Part shown: piece after piece, positions 41,852-50,722 of the stretch
Position numbering within the stretch: the stretch's first letter is position 1
Layout of the letters: each line of letters begins with the position of its first letter
Assembly: GCA_009787355.1 (NCBI GenBank)
Contig: WRGD01000152.1
Location: 19,519-83,518, forward strand
Length of the DNA stretch: 64,000 nucleotides
DNA from: Defluviitaleaceae bacterium
GTDB lineage: Bacteria > Bacillota > Clostridia > Lachnospirales > UBA5962
Direction: 5' to 3'
Made by a program: the position numbers and the translations under genes
The notes under the pieces: generated by a model
The model's database searches: none
Seen by the model: the letters and a program-made list of their open reading frames with translations, nothing else
What the model was told of the DNA's origin: nothing

Positions 41852-43915
41852 CTACTGGAGGTCAAGAACGTTTATGCCGAAAACTGTTTGGAAAAAGTCC
41901 TCTGTTACGTAAGTTCTGCCGTCTCTAATAATAGGGGCGGTGTCCACTGTAATATTTTGTGTAATGCCGTTTTGGCTTGCATGGTTTACAACGACTGTCG
42001 TACTGCCAATAGTAATTAAAAACTGTGCAGTGTCTGTCGTAACGGTTATTTGAGAAGTTTCGGCATTCCACTGAATGTTCCCACCAAAATTTGCATTTTC
42101 TGCTACTGTTCTAAAAGGTACTAGCTGTGCATTTTGCTGTGCTTGTGCAGAAACTGCCGTTTGACTTGTCGTAGACAAATTCAAGCTGTTTATAACGTGG
42201 TTCAAAACAGGGTCTTCGTTATTTGCCCAGTGTTCTATTGTGTGTATAACTTGCACGTCTGGTCTAATTGTGTAAAACTCAAAGTTTGGGCTGTTTTCTA
42301 TATAATCTGACGCTTGCCCTGTTAGTCCGTACACTTCAAAACCAAAAGTTTCACTTTCTATATGTGCAACGACGTTCGGTATTCTAATCGTTAAGTTAGA
42401 ATTTGTAAGTGTTACATATGGAAAATACGGACTATCAGCACCGTCTGAAGCTATTCCGTAAAAGATTGCGTTTTGCCCGAGCGGTTCACCGACAATTACT
42501 GCTCCCATTTGGCTTATTATCCTAGTGGCAATGCTAGTTGCAGAATATGAATATCCGTTTATAAAGTAAAACAACCTACCTTCGTCTACACTTTGTGAAA
42601 GTGTTTTAAACATGTCAATAAATGCAGCTGGGTCGCCACCGCCGTTGTTTCTTGCGTCAACGACAATTGCTTGTACGTCGTTTTCTGCTATAACTTGTAG
42701 TAAAGCTGGGTGCGTTGTCCAAAGTTGCCTACCGCCTAGTATTCCTTGCTCTGGGTTGCCGTCTCCACCCCAAAAAATAGGGGATATTTCTTCATTTTGA
42801 TATGGCGGAACGACTAGGCCTGTAAAGTCCGCCGCTCTTGCCCATTCACGCAAAATAGCTACCACTTCTTGTACCGCTGTATTTTCTGGGTCAACCATTT
42901 GCTCTATCGTTAAGTCGTTAATATTGATGCCTCTCGCTTCAAATTCTCTATTTGAAAGTTCTTCTAATTGGTTTCCTGCGTTGGAAATAAACTCCGCTAA
43001 TACGATATATAGTAACCCGTACTCTTCCAAAAAGTAAAATCTGTTTTCGCCACCTTGGAAAACTCTTGGGACTTCACCTGCGTTGCGACTACGCACGATA
43101 TTTACTTCGTCTGAAGTTAGTGCTATATTTGTAAAGTCAAGTTGTGTTTCGTGTTGGGCTGTTAGTGTTATGTCTACGGTGTTACCGTTGTCGTCTGTGA
43201 GGGTAAACACGGTTACGCCATTTTCTCTCAAGCCCATAAAGCTAAGGTATTCTGATGAACTTAAAGCTCTAATGCCGTACGTTCTTAAAAAGTAAACATT
43301 TTCAATTGGCTGAATGTTGGTAATGCGTTCAAAAATGGTGTCCATATCTATACCGTTTATGGACACTAAACGTAAGTTTAGTGCATTTGAAAATTGATTA
43401 GTTGTGGCTACTAAATGCACACCGCCGTTGTTTCCGCCAAAGTGCCTAAAAGTAAGTGGTAAATTAGTGGAAAGTTGTGCCGCACTACTTAAAGCAGACC
43501 AAGAATGCCCCTCTCTTAAATGTGAAAGTGCCGCCTGCATATTAAATAGTATCTCTAGGTCTGTCATTGTTTGGAAGTTCTCAAGCAAATCATCCATAGT
43601 GCTTACGAAACCTTGCCTAGCTTGTTCGTTTCTGGAAAGCTCTATCCAAACGCCACGCCTACCGCCGCCATTGTCCGTAAATAAGTCGCTCGGTAAGTAT
43701 ACGTTAACGTCGTCGTGAAACTTGCCGTGCCTAGTCGTAACAGCTTCCTTAAATTGCTCTATGTCTTCACGCCATTTTGTTATTCTTTCTTCGGCGGTGT
43801 CCGCTGTAATAAACTGTATACTTTGGCTTTGCTCGTTTGCTAAGGCAACTGTGCTAAATAGCGGTGAAAGTGCTAAAGTGATTGCTAAAAATAGTGCTTT
43901 TGTGTTTTTATTCAT
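41852..43915 (-). CDS. Secreted S41-like serine protease with C-terminal CuAO-N-like domain
   Basis: 687 residues. Signal peptide MNKNTKALFLAITLALSPLF to an ALA cleavage site. The S41 core at about 35-580 contains AIVVDARNNGGGDPAAF, FYFINGYSYSATSIATR with the probable Ser, and GAVIVGEPLGQNAIFYG. An insertion of about 100 residues in the middle is larger than in its paralogues. The CuAO-N-like module (LVPFRTVAENANFGGNIQW, APIIRDGRTYVTEDFF) is at the C-terminus, whereas in the 26470 protein it is N-terminal: the same module moved to the other end. Exported; substrate unknown. Closest to 43952 in core motifs. Confidence 0.8.
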   Translation of the reverse strand: MNKNTKALFLAITLALSPLFSTVALANEQSQSIQFITADTAEERITKWREDIEQFKEAVTTRHGKFHDDVNVYLPSDLFTDNGGGRRGVWIELSRNEQARQGFVSTMDDLLENFQTMTDLEILFNMQAALSHLREGHSWSALSSAAQLSTNLPLTFRHFGGNNGGVHLVATTNQFSNALNLRLVSINGIDMDTIFERITNIQPIENVYFLRTYGIRALSSSEYLSFMGLRENGVTVFTLTDDNGNTVDITLTAQHETQLDFTNIALTSDEVNIVRSRNAGEVPRVFQGGENRFYFLEEYGLLYIVLAEFISNAGNQLEELSNREFEARGININDLTIEQMVDPENTAVQEVVAILREWARAADFTGLVVPPYQNEEISPIFWGGDGNPEQGILGGRQLWTTHPALLQVIAENDVQAIVVDARNNGGGDPAAFIDMFKTLSQSVDEGRLFYFINGYSYSATSIATRIISQMGAVIVGEPLGQNAIFYGIASDGADSPYFPYVTLTNSNLTIRIPNVVAHIESETFGFEVYGLTGQASDYIENSPNFEFYTIRPDVQVIHTIEHWANNEDPVLNHVINSLNLSTTSQTAVSAQAQQNAQLVPFRTVAENANFGGNIQWNAETSQITVTTDTAQFLITIGSTTVVVNHASQNGITQNITVDTAPIIRDGRTYVTEDFFQTVFGINVLDLQ

Positions 43916-43951
43916 TTTGAATACTCCTAATATCTGTGTTAGTATCTAATT

Positions 43952-45628
43952 TTAATTATGAAAATTTAAACTTTCTATTACATATTCTAAAAGCGGGTCT
44001 TCATTGTTTATGAAGTGCTGTATTGTATGTTCAATTGTTACGTGCGGAAATACCGAGTAAAAATCTAAATTAGGAAATCGTTCTATAAAACTTTGTATAG
44101 AAATGTCTAGAAGGTTAAATATATAACCATCATTTAAATCTTCTAAATGCGTAAGTATATTAGGAACGGTTATAAAAATTCCAGAGTTCCTAAGTTCATG
44201 TTCGCTCTGATATTCTGAACTATAAAGCGTACTATGAAAAATAAGATTTTGACCTGTAGGTTCACCAACAAGTGTAAATCCTAGATATTGTAAAGAAACG
44301 GCTGCAATAGAAGCGGCAGAAAAAGAACCATTGTCTATTAAGTAAAATAACCTATCCTCTTCTATGTTGCTACTTAAAAAAGTAAACAAATTTGCAAAAG
44401 CTCTTATATTTCCACCACCATTTCCACGAGCATCTATAATAACAGTATTTACAGTACCATCTTGTATAGCATTAACAATTGCAAAGTTAGGAATAAAAGA
44501 AGAGAAAATTTGGTCATTTTCTTCGCTAGTAACTTCATCTAACGTAAGTTTATTAAGAATTTCTTCTGCAGAAAATCCAAGTTCTTCTTCGTTAAGCACG
44601 ATTAAAAGGTCTTCATATTGCAATTCAAGATTAGTAAGTTGATTAACAAACATTTGCCTTAAATTTATATATAAAATTCCTTCATTTTCTAAAATCTCAA
44701 ATGAGTTTAAACCTCGTTCAAAAAAACGTGGTATTTCTCCAATTTCACGCCCTTGTACTGGTAAATTTAAAAGATGATTCAGAAAATTTTCACCTGGGGT
44801 TTTTAGAGTATCATTTAAAGTTAAGCTTATTTCTATTCTGTTTTGTGTAGTTGGGTGTTCCAAAGTGAACGTAAAATCAACATCTCCTTCTAAACCCAAT
44901 TTTTCAAGCCATAAAGGTAAACTTAAACGCTCTGCAAGTCTGTAATTCAAGTCAAACTCGTTTTCGTGGAAACTTAAAGTTGAATAGATATTTATAATGT
45001 CTTCTATAGGCACACCATTTACATAAATAAGTCTATGGTTTAAAGCGTCTCCAAATTCCAAAACAGTAGATAATAGATAAAAGTTAACATCTTCTCCACC
45101 AAAATGACGAAAAGCTATAGGTAGTGGGATTTCAAGATGAAAAAATTCATCTGAAAAAGGAAGTCTAATGTCAAAATGAGCATCATTTATAATATTAGCA
45201 ATAGCGTGCATTTGTCTAAATATTTCAAAGTCGGTAAGATTAGATACTTTTTGTATTAAATCATCAATTGCAACTACAAAGTCTTCTCTTTTTTGTATAT
45301 TAGTTTCAAGTTCATTCCAACGTATACGCTGAAAATTTTCCTCACCTAGAAGCTCACCTGGAATAAATATTTCTGTGTCATCCCAAAACCTAGGATGATT
45401 ATTTAAAACAGCATCTCTAAATTGTTCTAAATCTTGCTGCCACATATCTCGCCTTATCCAAGAAATATTTTCTCTAATGAGTGTAATATCTTGTGGTTTA
45501 GTAGTGTTTGCTAAAGCTAATGAATTAAAAGTATTAGTAAAAATCAAAAAAGCACTTGATAAAACAAAAGTCTTTATACTCAGCTTCAAAAATTCATTTC
45601 CATTTTTCATTTTCCTATTTATTTTCAC
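43952..45628 (-). CDS. Secreted S41-like serine protease without CuAO-N-like domain
   Basis: 558 residues from the GTG at 45626-45628, set by GGAGG at 45639-45643; an internal ATG 7 codons on is possible. A signal-like segment (FVLSSAFLIFTNTFNSLALA) precedes the S41 core, with TVIIDARGNGGGNIRAF, IDNGSFSAASIAAVS and GFTLVGEPTGQNLIFHS. No CuAO-N-like module. Base composition (about 30% G+C in one 60-base line counted) is nearer the chromosome than that of the other island genes, so it may be the older resident copy. It is the first island gene, placed after the chitobiose operon terminator. Confidence 0.8.
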   Translation of the reverse strand: MKINRKMKNGNEFLKLSIKTFVLSSAFLIFTNTFNSLALANTTKPQDITLIRENISWIRRDMWQQDLEQFRDAVLNNHPRFWDDTEIFIPGELLGEENFQRIRWNELETNIQKREDFVVAIDDLIQKVSNLTDFEIFRQMHAIANIINDAHFDIRLPFSDEFFHLEIPLPIAFRHFGGEDVNFYLLSTVLEFGDALNHRLIYVNGVPIEDIINIYSTLSFHENEFDLNYRLAERLSLPLWLEKLGLEGDVDFTFTLEHPTTQNRIEISLTLNDTLKTPGENFLNHLLNLPVQGREIGEIPRFFERGLNSFEILENEGILYINLRQMFVNQLTNLELQYEDLLIVLNEEELGFSAEEILNKLTLDEVTSEENDQIFSSFIPNFAIVNAIQDGTVNTVIIDARGNGGGNIRAFANLFTFLSSNIEEDRLFYLIDNGSFSAASIAAVSLQYLGFTLVGEPTGQNLIFHSTLYSSEYQSEHELRNSGIFITVPNILTHLEDLNDGYIFNLLDISIQSFIERFPNLDFYSVFPHVTIEHTIQHFINNEDPLLEYVIESLNFHN

Positions 45629-45748
45629 TTTTATTTTCCTCCAAGGAATATTTTTAATAATGTAGTCAATACTATTTTAGTAACTCAAAAATTATAAGAC
45701 ACATTTAATGCAGAATTTATTTGTTAAACTATTAACTTTAAACATAAT

Positions 45749-45786
45749 TAAAAAAGAGCCTAACAAATAGTTAAGCCCTTTTTTTA
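45749..45786 (-). terminator. Terminator after the HPr gene, end of the chitobiose operon
   Basis: On the - strand AAAGGGCTTAAC pairs with GTTAGGCTCTTT with two wobbles or mismatches, followed by TTTTAATT. It lies about 12 bases after the HPr stop, and separates the PTS operon from the S41 genes. Confidence 0.65.
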
Positions 45787-45797
45787 ACAAACAAAAA

Positions 45798-46061
45798 TTA
45801 CTCACCTAATCCATTTTCTATCTCTTTTACAATAGCATCCATTGCCTCTTTTTCATCTTTACCATCAGTAAAAATCTCTATTTCATCATCTTTTTTTACA
45901 ACTGCTCCTAAAGTGGACATAAGGCTTTTGCCATTGTAATTCTTATCTCTTATAGAAAATTTAATATCTGATTCAAAACTAGAACAAAGTTTTACAAACA
46001 CACTTGCAGGTCTCATATGTAAACCTGATTTATTTCTTACTATTACTTTTTTACTTACCAT
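45798..46061 (-). CDS. ptsH: Phosphocarrier protein HPr
   Basis: 87 residues from the ATG at 46061 (AAGGAG just upstream). His15 lies in the RNKSGLHMRPASVFV block, and the regulatory Ser46 region is NGKSLMSTLGAVV, which HPr kinase would phosphorylate in Firmicutes. It passes phosphate from enzyme I to the PTS transporter. Finding HPr as the last gene of a sugar-specific operon is unusual; ptsH is normally alone or with ptsI. It may be a dedicated second HPr or the only one; the window cannot tell. It follows chbG by 19 bases. Confidence 0.93.
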   Translation of the reverse strand: MVSKKVIVRNKSGLHMRPASVFVKLCSSFESDIKFSIRDKNYNGKSLMSTLGAVVKKDDEIEIFTDGKDEKEAMDAIVKEIENGLGE

Positions 46062-46080
46062 AAAAAACTCCTTGTAATTT

Positions 46081-46818
46081 TTATATATCTTCAAAAGATG
46101 ATATTACAATATTTTTTTCATTTATAAAATCTTTAAGTTTTTGATTTGTTAAAATACCAAGCTCAAATGCTCTATTTATATTATAGCTACTAGATTTGTA
46201 AAGAAATTCATCTATATAAGCAGGATGACACATTATTTCTGTATCTTCTTTCAAAGATGACAAAATATCTATAATACCTCTATCTGTTACGTTTTCACCA
46301 AAAAATTCTGTGTTTAAAGCTACTGCTTTTAAATTATGTTTATCTGCTATACTTTTATCTGATACCCTTACAGGTACATTGTATTTTTTAGCTATTTTTA
46401 AAAATACATCTATTATATTTGGCAAACATTGTGTATGATGATGACCATCAAAATGAGTAGGTTTTATCCCTGTATTTAATATTTTTTCTATTTGTAGCGT
46501 ATATTCGTTTTCTATTTCTACTGTATCTAATTTATTTTCTTTAGCTAAATTCTCTATTTCTCGCAGGGGTAAAAACATCCCGTTTTCATCGCTTATTGTT
46601 TTATAAACTCCACCTAAAGTTTTACCAGCTGTTAAAGTAAGATGTACACCAATTTTTAAAGTTTCATTTTCTTTGGCAAGTTTTATACCATGTTCAAAAC
46701 CTGACATATTTGCCATCATAGTTGTAGATTTTACAACACCATTTATATGACTTTCTATTATTCCTAAATTTACACCTTTGGAATAACCGTAATCATCTGC
46801 ATTTAATATAACTCTCAT
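46081..46818 (-). CDS. chbG: ChbG/YdjC-family carbohydrate deacetylase
   Basis: 245 residues from the ATG at 46818; a GTG two codons up is possible. RVILNADDYGYSKGVN carries the Asp pair, and HFDGHHHTQCLP the metal-binding His residues of the YdjC fold. LSSLKEDTEIMCHPAY is near the end. In E. coli ChbG removes one acetyl group from chitobiose-6-phosphate so that the GH4 enzyme ChbF can cut it. Both partners are here, so the same role is likely. It lies between the PTS EIIA gene and HPr. Confidence 0.85.
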   Translation of the reverse strand: MRVILNADDYGYSKGVNLGIIESHINGVVKSTTMMANMSGFEHGIKLAKENETLKIGVHLTLTAGKTLGGVYKTISDENGMFLPLREIENLAKENKLDTVEIENEYTLQIEKILNTGIKPTHFDGHHHTQCLPNIIDVFLKIAKKYNVPVRVSDKSIADKHNLKAVALNTEFFGENVTDRGIIDILSSLKEDTEIMCHPAYIDEFLYKSSSYNINRAFELGILTNQKLKDFINEKNIVISSFEDI

Positions 46819-46828
46819 AATCACCTTA

Positions 46829-47152
46829 TTATAATTTATTTATTAACAATTTTTCGTATAAATCTATAAATTCATTTGCCAAATCTTTTGTAGTTATAGT
46901 TGTCATAAGATGGTCTTGTGCGTGTACCATAAACAAATTTATATCTACGTTTTTGCCCTGTGCAGCTTCTTGTATCAAATTTGTTTGTATATTGTGTGCC
47001 ATTCCCAATTCTTCATCTGCTTTTTGTAATGCTTCTCTAGCTTCCTTGATTTTTCCTTCTTTAGATAAAGATATTGCTTCCATAGCAAAACTTTTCGCAC
47101 TACCAGAACTCACTATAATGGTCATTATTATTTCTTCTAAATCTTTTTCCAT
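46829..47152 (-). CDS. chbA: PTS lactose/cellobiose-type EIIA component
   Basis: 107 residues, all helical. The phosphorylated His is in LFMVHAQDHLMT (about residue 77), and the pattern SGSAKSFAMEAI-A-EGK-EAR-AL-KADEEL matches LicA/CelC/ChbA. It takes phosphate from HPr and gives it to EIIB. It lies downstream of nagB and upstream of chbG. The specific sugar, chitobiose, is inferred from operon content. Confidence 0.92.
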   Translation of the reverse strand: MEKDLEEIIMTIIVSSGSAKSFAMEAISLSKEGKIKEAREALQKADEELGMAHNIQTNLIQEAAQGKNVDINLFMVHAQDHLMTTITTKDLANEFIDLYEKLLINKL

Positions 47153-47180
47153 TTTATCCTCTTGTTTTTATTTATTGCTC

Positions 47181-47222
47181 TAGGAATTTGTTTTTTAATT
47201 TACTTAAAAAAACAAATTCCTA
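47181..47222. other. Long hairpin overlapping the 3' end of nagB
   Basis: TAGGAATTTGTTTTTT (47181-47196) pairs with AAAAAACAAATTCCTA (47207-47222), 16 perfect pairs, loop 10. It includes the last codons of nagB. No T-tract follows on the - strand, so it is perhaps an mRNA 3'-end or processing stem before chbA. Confidence 0.5.
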
Positions 47223-47956
47223 TTAAGTAAATTAACCGATGATAACTCATCAAGTATTATTGTTACATTTGGATGCAACTGAAGTATAGAACTTGGTATT
47301 TGTGGTGTTATTTTTTCGAAAATTGTCTTTTCTATTATTTCATTTTTGTTTTCTCCAGAAGCTATAAGTAATATTTCTTTAGCTTTAAATATTGTACCTA
47401 TTCCCATCGTAATAGCATTTTTCGGCATTTCATTTATGTTTTCAAAATTTTTAGAGTTTATTTCTATAGTCAAATCCGCTAATTCAGTATAGTGAGTATA
47501 TTTCGGAAAATAATCACAAGGCTCACTAAAACCTATATGACCATTCACTCCAATCCCTATTAGTTGTAAATCAATCATCCCTTTTGATTCTATTTTATTT
47601 TCATATTCTTCTGCTTCTATATTTGGGTCTGTTGCTTCTCCATTTGGAATATATATATTATTTTTATCTATATTTATGTGAGAAAACAAATTTTCCCTCA
47701 TATAATAATCGTAACTTTGATTGTTCGATTTTAAAATTGGATAATATTCGTCTAAATTGAAAATTGTTACTTTGGAAAAATCCAAATTTTTACCTCTTAA
47801 AAATTTATATGTTCCAAGTGGGCTATTACCTGTTGCAAGACCTAAAACAGAGTTTGGTTTTTTGTTTATTTGTTCTGCTATTAAATCTGCTGTTTTTTTG
47901 CTTAATTCTTCGTAGTTTTCTGTTATTATAATTTTAAAATTTTCGTATACTATCAT
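47204..47956 (-). CDS. nagB: Glucosamine-6-phosphate deaminase
   Basis: 250 residues from the ATG at 47956 (GGGG upstream; an earlier in-frame start lacks a ribosome site). SVLGLATGNSPLGTYKFL is the phosphate-binding loop, FNLDEYYPI follows, then IGIGVNGHIGFSEP with catalytic Asp/His, and MGIGTIFKAKEILLIASG. It turns glucosamine-6-P into fructose-6-P, the final step for GlcN released from chitobiose. nagA (deacetylase) is not in the window, so how the remaining GlcNAc-6-P is deacetylated is open. Between chbF and chbA, preceded by a terminator-like stem. Confidence 0.95.
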   Translation of the reverse strand: MIVYENFKIIITENYEELSKKTADLIAEQINKKPNSVLGLATGNSPLGTYKFLRGKNLDFSKVTIFNLDEYYPILKSNNQSYDYYMRENLFSHINIDKNNIYIPNGEATDPNIEAEEYENKIESKGMIDLQLIGIGVNGHIGFSEPCDYFPKYTHYTELADLTIEINSKNFENINEMPKNAITMGIGTIFKAKEILLIASGENKNEIIEKTIFEKITPQIPSSILQLHPNVTIILDELSSVNLLNRNLFF

Positions 47957-48001
47957 GTAAAAAACCCCGTTATATATAGCTGTTTTAAGTATAAAAAGTA
48001 A

Positions 48002-48044
48002 CATTTATATCTGATTGCTTTTTTGAAGCAACCAGATATAAATG
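48002..48044 (-). terminator. Hairpin with T-rich tail between chbF and nagB
   Basis: CATTTATATCTGATTGCTT (48002-48020) pairs with 48026-48044 over 19 positions with a single mismatch. On the - strand it is followed by TTACTTTTTATA. It could be a terminator or attenuator lowering expression of nagB and later genes relative to the transporter and hydrolase. Confidence 0.6.
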
Positions 48045-48113
48045 AAAGCATAATGTAAAGGTCAAAATAAAATTAGATAAATTAATATTTAATAACCCTT
48101 ATTTTAATATTTT

Positions 48114-49433
48114 CTACTTAAAAAACTGTGGCAAATACTTTTTGTGTGCATCGAGCAACTTCATTGTTACTTCTTTTGCAAGTTTATCTGATGGAGTAAG
48201 TGGATTTATAGAAAGTGCCAAAATTGCTTTTTCTATATCTCCTTCTACACTTGCCTCCACTACCATTCTTTCAAAAGACTTCATTTGAATAACAAGACCA
48301 TGTACTTGTACAGGTAATTTTCCAATATTAAGTGGCATAGGTCCAGATTTTGTAATAACACTACTTACTTCTATTGCACTTTCATGCTCTATGCCGTATA
48401 TCGCACCATTATTTATTGTATTTACTGTTTGTATGTCTCTTTTATCATTATATATAGATTCTATCAAATTACAAGCTGCATCGGAGTAATATGCACCACC
48501 TCTTTTTTCTAATTGTGGTGGTTTTATTTGTAAATTCTCGTCTTTGTACAATTCAAAAAGCTCATCTTCTATTTTCTTTACTTCTAAAGCTCTTGTTGTA
48601 CCTTCTTTGTGTTGCTTTAAAATTTTTGCTAGTTGCTCATCTTGTCTATAGTAATAAGTATGATAATAGCAAGGTAAAACTCCCAAAGCTCTCAAAAACT
48701 CTGGCTCGTAATCTACAGCGGCTACGTTTTGTATTTTCATTGCCTCGCTATCTTTCATCTCTTCCATTTTTGTAGGTATTTGTTTCATTACGTCTACACC
48801 ATCTAAGTAGGCATTAATTGCGTATACCATGTGGTTTAGACCTGCAAATTTCATCCAAAACCTAGATGAATCAGCTTCAAATAATGTTGCCATACGTTTT
48901 TCCATGTGTATAGGCACATTGCAAAGCCCAACAGTTTTTTTAATTGCCCCGTGTCTTAATATTGCTTCTGTTACAATACCTGCTGGGTTACTAAAGTTTA
49001 TTAGCCATGCATCTGGGCAAAGTTCTTTCATTTCTTTTGTTATTTCTAATATTACAGGTATAGTTCTAAATGCTTTGAACATTCCACCTGCACCATTCGT
49101 TTCTTGACCTAACATTCCATGGTCTAGTGGTATTTTTTCATCTATTGCACGTGCAGCTAGAAGTCCTACACGTATTTGAGTTGTTACGAAATCTGCACCC
49201 TCTAATGCTTTTTTTCTATCGTAAGAAAGATGAATTTCTATAGGAACATTTGCTTTTTGAACCATTCTTTTAGCTAATGCTCCTACTATTTCTAGTTTTT
49301 CTCTTCCTTCTTCGATATCTACAAGCCAAAGTTCTCTTATTGGTAATACATCGTATCTTTTTATAAAACCTTCCACTAGCTCTGGTGTATAACTAGAGCC
49401 ACCGCCTATTGTAACTACTTTAAGACCTTTCAT
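48114..49433 (-). CDS. chbF: Glycoside hydrolase family 4, 6-phospho-beta-glucosidase / diacetylchitobiose-6-P hydrolase
   Basis: 439 residues. NAD-binding VVTIGGGSSYTPELV is at about 5-19. GH4 features follow: DFVTTQIRVGLLAARAIDEKIPL, LGQETNGAGGMF, INFSNPAGI, GLCNVPIH (Cys and His for the Mn site) and GLNH. These enzymes use NAD and Mn to split 6-phosphoglycosides by oxidation-elimination. With ChbG and NagB present, phosphorylated chitobiose is a better guess than cellobiose, although LicH-type activity is possible. GGAGA precedes the ATG. Confidence 0.92.
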   Translation of the reverse strand: MKGLKVVTIGGGSSYTPELVEGFIKRYDVLPIRELWLVDIEEGREKLEIVGALAKRMVQKANVPIEIHLSYDRKKALEGADFVTTQIRVGLLAARAIDEKIPLDHGMLGQETNGAGGMFKAFRTIPVILEITKEMKELCPDAWLINFSNPAGIVTEAILRHGAIKKTVGLCNVPIHMEKRMATLFEADSSRFWMKFAGLNHMVYAINAYLDGVDVMKQIPTKMEEMKDSEAMKIQNVAAVDYEPEFLRALGVLPCYYHTYYYRQDEQLAKILKQHKEGTTRALEVKKIEDELFELYKDENLQIKPPQLEKRGGAYYSDAACNLIESIYNDKRDIQTVNTINNGAIYGIEHESAIEVSSVITKSGPMPLNIGKLPVQVHGLVIQMKSFERMVVEASVEGDIEKAILALSINPLTPSDKLAKEVTMKLLDAHKKYLPQFFK

Positions 49434-49506
49434 TGTTATCTCCTATCTTAATTATAATATTTTATAAAAATTTTTATTTTTATTTATTATTCAATGCCAA
49501 AATTTA

Positions 49507-49905
49507 TTACAGTAAATCTTTTAATTTTACTCTTGTTCTAATATTATTATTTTCTGATACTAAAATTGCATTTTCATAGCCATACCTCCAAGTATCTGAA
49601 AAACAATAGCCCTCTATATAATCTAGCTTACCATCTGTTACTAAAATACGAAAGTCAGCAGGTAACTCGGGTTCATCTTCAAATTCTAACCACGATAAAC
49701 TAGTATCTTTACTTTCGTCTATAACAACAAATTCATCTGGTACTACAAAATAAGTAAAGAAACCAACGCCTGTAAATTCTCGCTCTGACACAACTGCATT
49801 TTTATACTGCATTTTGTATATGCCTTTTGGATCATCTGAAAATTCAATTAGTATGCTCTCTAATTTTTCTTGTATTTCCTCAATTTCTTCTTTTTGGTTT
49901 TTCAT
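49507..49905 (-). CDS. Hypothetical protein, 132 aa, inside the chitobiose operon
   Basis: Soluble, acidic, with a helical start (KEEIEEIQEKLESILIEF) and a beta-rich rest (GVGFFTYFVVPDEFVVID, LVTDGKLDYIEGYC). Aromatic and acidic residues suggest a binding or regulatory role, but I recognise no family. It lies between chbF and chbB on the same strand with gaps of 73 and 102 bases, so it is probably co-transcribed. GGAATA upstream is a weak ribosome site. Confidence 0.6.
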   Translation of the reverse strand: MKNQKEEIEEIQEKLESILIEFSDDPKGIYKMQYKNAVVSEREFTGVGFFTYFVVPDEFVVIDESKDTSLSWLEFEDEPELPADFRILVTDGKLDYIEGYCFSDTWRYGYENAILVSENNNIRTRVKLKDLL

Positions 49906-50007
49906 ATCTATATTCCTTATTTTCCTACCTAATTGTTTGAATTAATATAGATACTTTTTTCTTCATTATCATGTATTTCTTTAATTTTATTATATTTTTT
50001 AGTTTAA

Positions 50008-50316
50008 TTATCTATTATTCAAATCTAAAATTTGGTCTAACACTTTTGGTGCATCCATACGACCGTATGCAAGCATATCTACTACACCTAGTTTTGTTTC
50101 TTTTCCTTCCAGCATTTTTTGCATTTGTTTTTCCAAGTATCTCACTTGAGGGCCTAACAAAAGTACATCTATTTCATCTAGTCCTTTTCTTGTTTCTGCT
50201 TCTGGAACAGCTTTAAGCTGCATTTCTATACCTCTATTTTCTGCCTCTTTTTTTATTTTTTCTACAAGTAAACTTGTAGACATTCCTGCTACACATACAA
50301 ATAATACATTAAGCAT
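50008..50316 (-). CDS. chbB: PTS cellobiose/chitobiose-type EIIB component
   Basis: 102 residues. FVCVAGMSTSLLVEKI gives the phosphocysteine Cys8 and the P-loop typical of LicB/CelA/ChbB. IDVLLLGPQVRYL follows. It receives phosphate from EIIA and gives it to the sugar held by EIIC. GGAG lies 5 bases before the ATG. A 12-bp hairpin stands in the leader just upstream (50336-50368). Confidence 0.93.
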   Translation of the reverse strand: MLNVLFVCVAGMSTSLLVEKIKKEAENRGIEMQLKAVPEAETRKGLDEIDVLLLGPQVRYLEKQMQKMLEGKETKLGVVDMLAYGRMDAPKVLDQILDLNNR

Positions 50317-50335
50317 AATTACTCCTTTTTCATAC

Positions 50336-50368
50336 CATTTAGGTATAATTAAAATCTATACCTAAATG
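50336..50368. other. Hairpin in the mRNA leader before chbB
   Basis: CATTTAGGTATA (50336-50347) pairs with TATACCTAAATG (50357-50368), 12 perfect pairs, just upstream of the chbB ribosome site. It may protect or process the mRNA between the membrane-protein genes and chbB. Confidence 0.45.
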
Positions 50369-50378
50369 TTTTATATTT

Positions 50379-50714
50379 TTATTTATCTATATTGAAGTAT
50401 CCTGATAATAAAAGTTTTCTCGTTATATGAGGGTATAAAATTGTTATAATCATGAACAAAAACATTGAAATTCGCCAAATCCATACGTTATTAAATATTT
50501 CTATTAATCCAGATGCCAGTATTGTAATTGCTTTCAAAATTATCGAAATACCTGCAAACTGTGAAAGTTTTAAAGTATCTATTTCTTTATTTCTATCAAA
50601 ATTCCAATACTCACCTGCTATTTTCGGAGCAAGAAACAAAGCCTCGTTTTTGTCGAAAAATTTTGTTGAATATATAACTAGTATAACAAACCCTACAATG
50701 TAAATTAAAAACAT
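50379..50714 (-). CDS. Small membrane protein of unknown function, 111 aa
   Basis: Four likely membrane segments: one at residues 1-16, two around 52-72 and 77-97, and weaker hydrophobicity after. The loop is KNEALFLAPKIAGEYWNFDRNKE. It starts 8 bases after the EIIC stop with no strong ribosome site, suggesting translational coupling to chbC. Not part of the known PTS set; no family recognised. Confidence 0.6.
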   Translation of the reverse strand: MFLIYIVGFVILVIYSTKFFDKNEALFLAPKIAGEYWNFDRNKEIDTLKLSQFAGISIILKAITILASGLIEIFNNVWIWRISMFLFMIITILYPHITRKLLLSGYFNIDK

Positions 50715-50722
50715 AAATTAAT

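Noticed and set aside
48491..49107. Two + strand frames opposite chbF
   Set aside because: Shadows of a complete GH4 gene.
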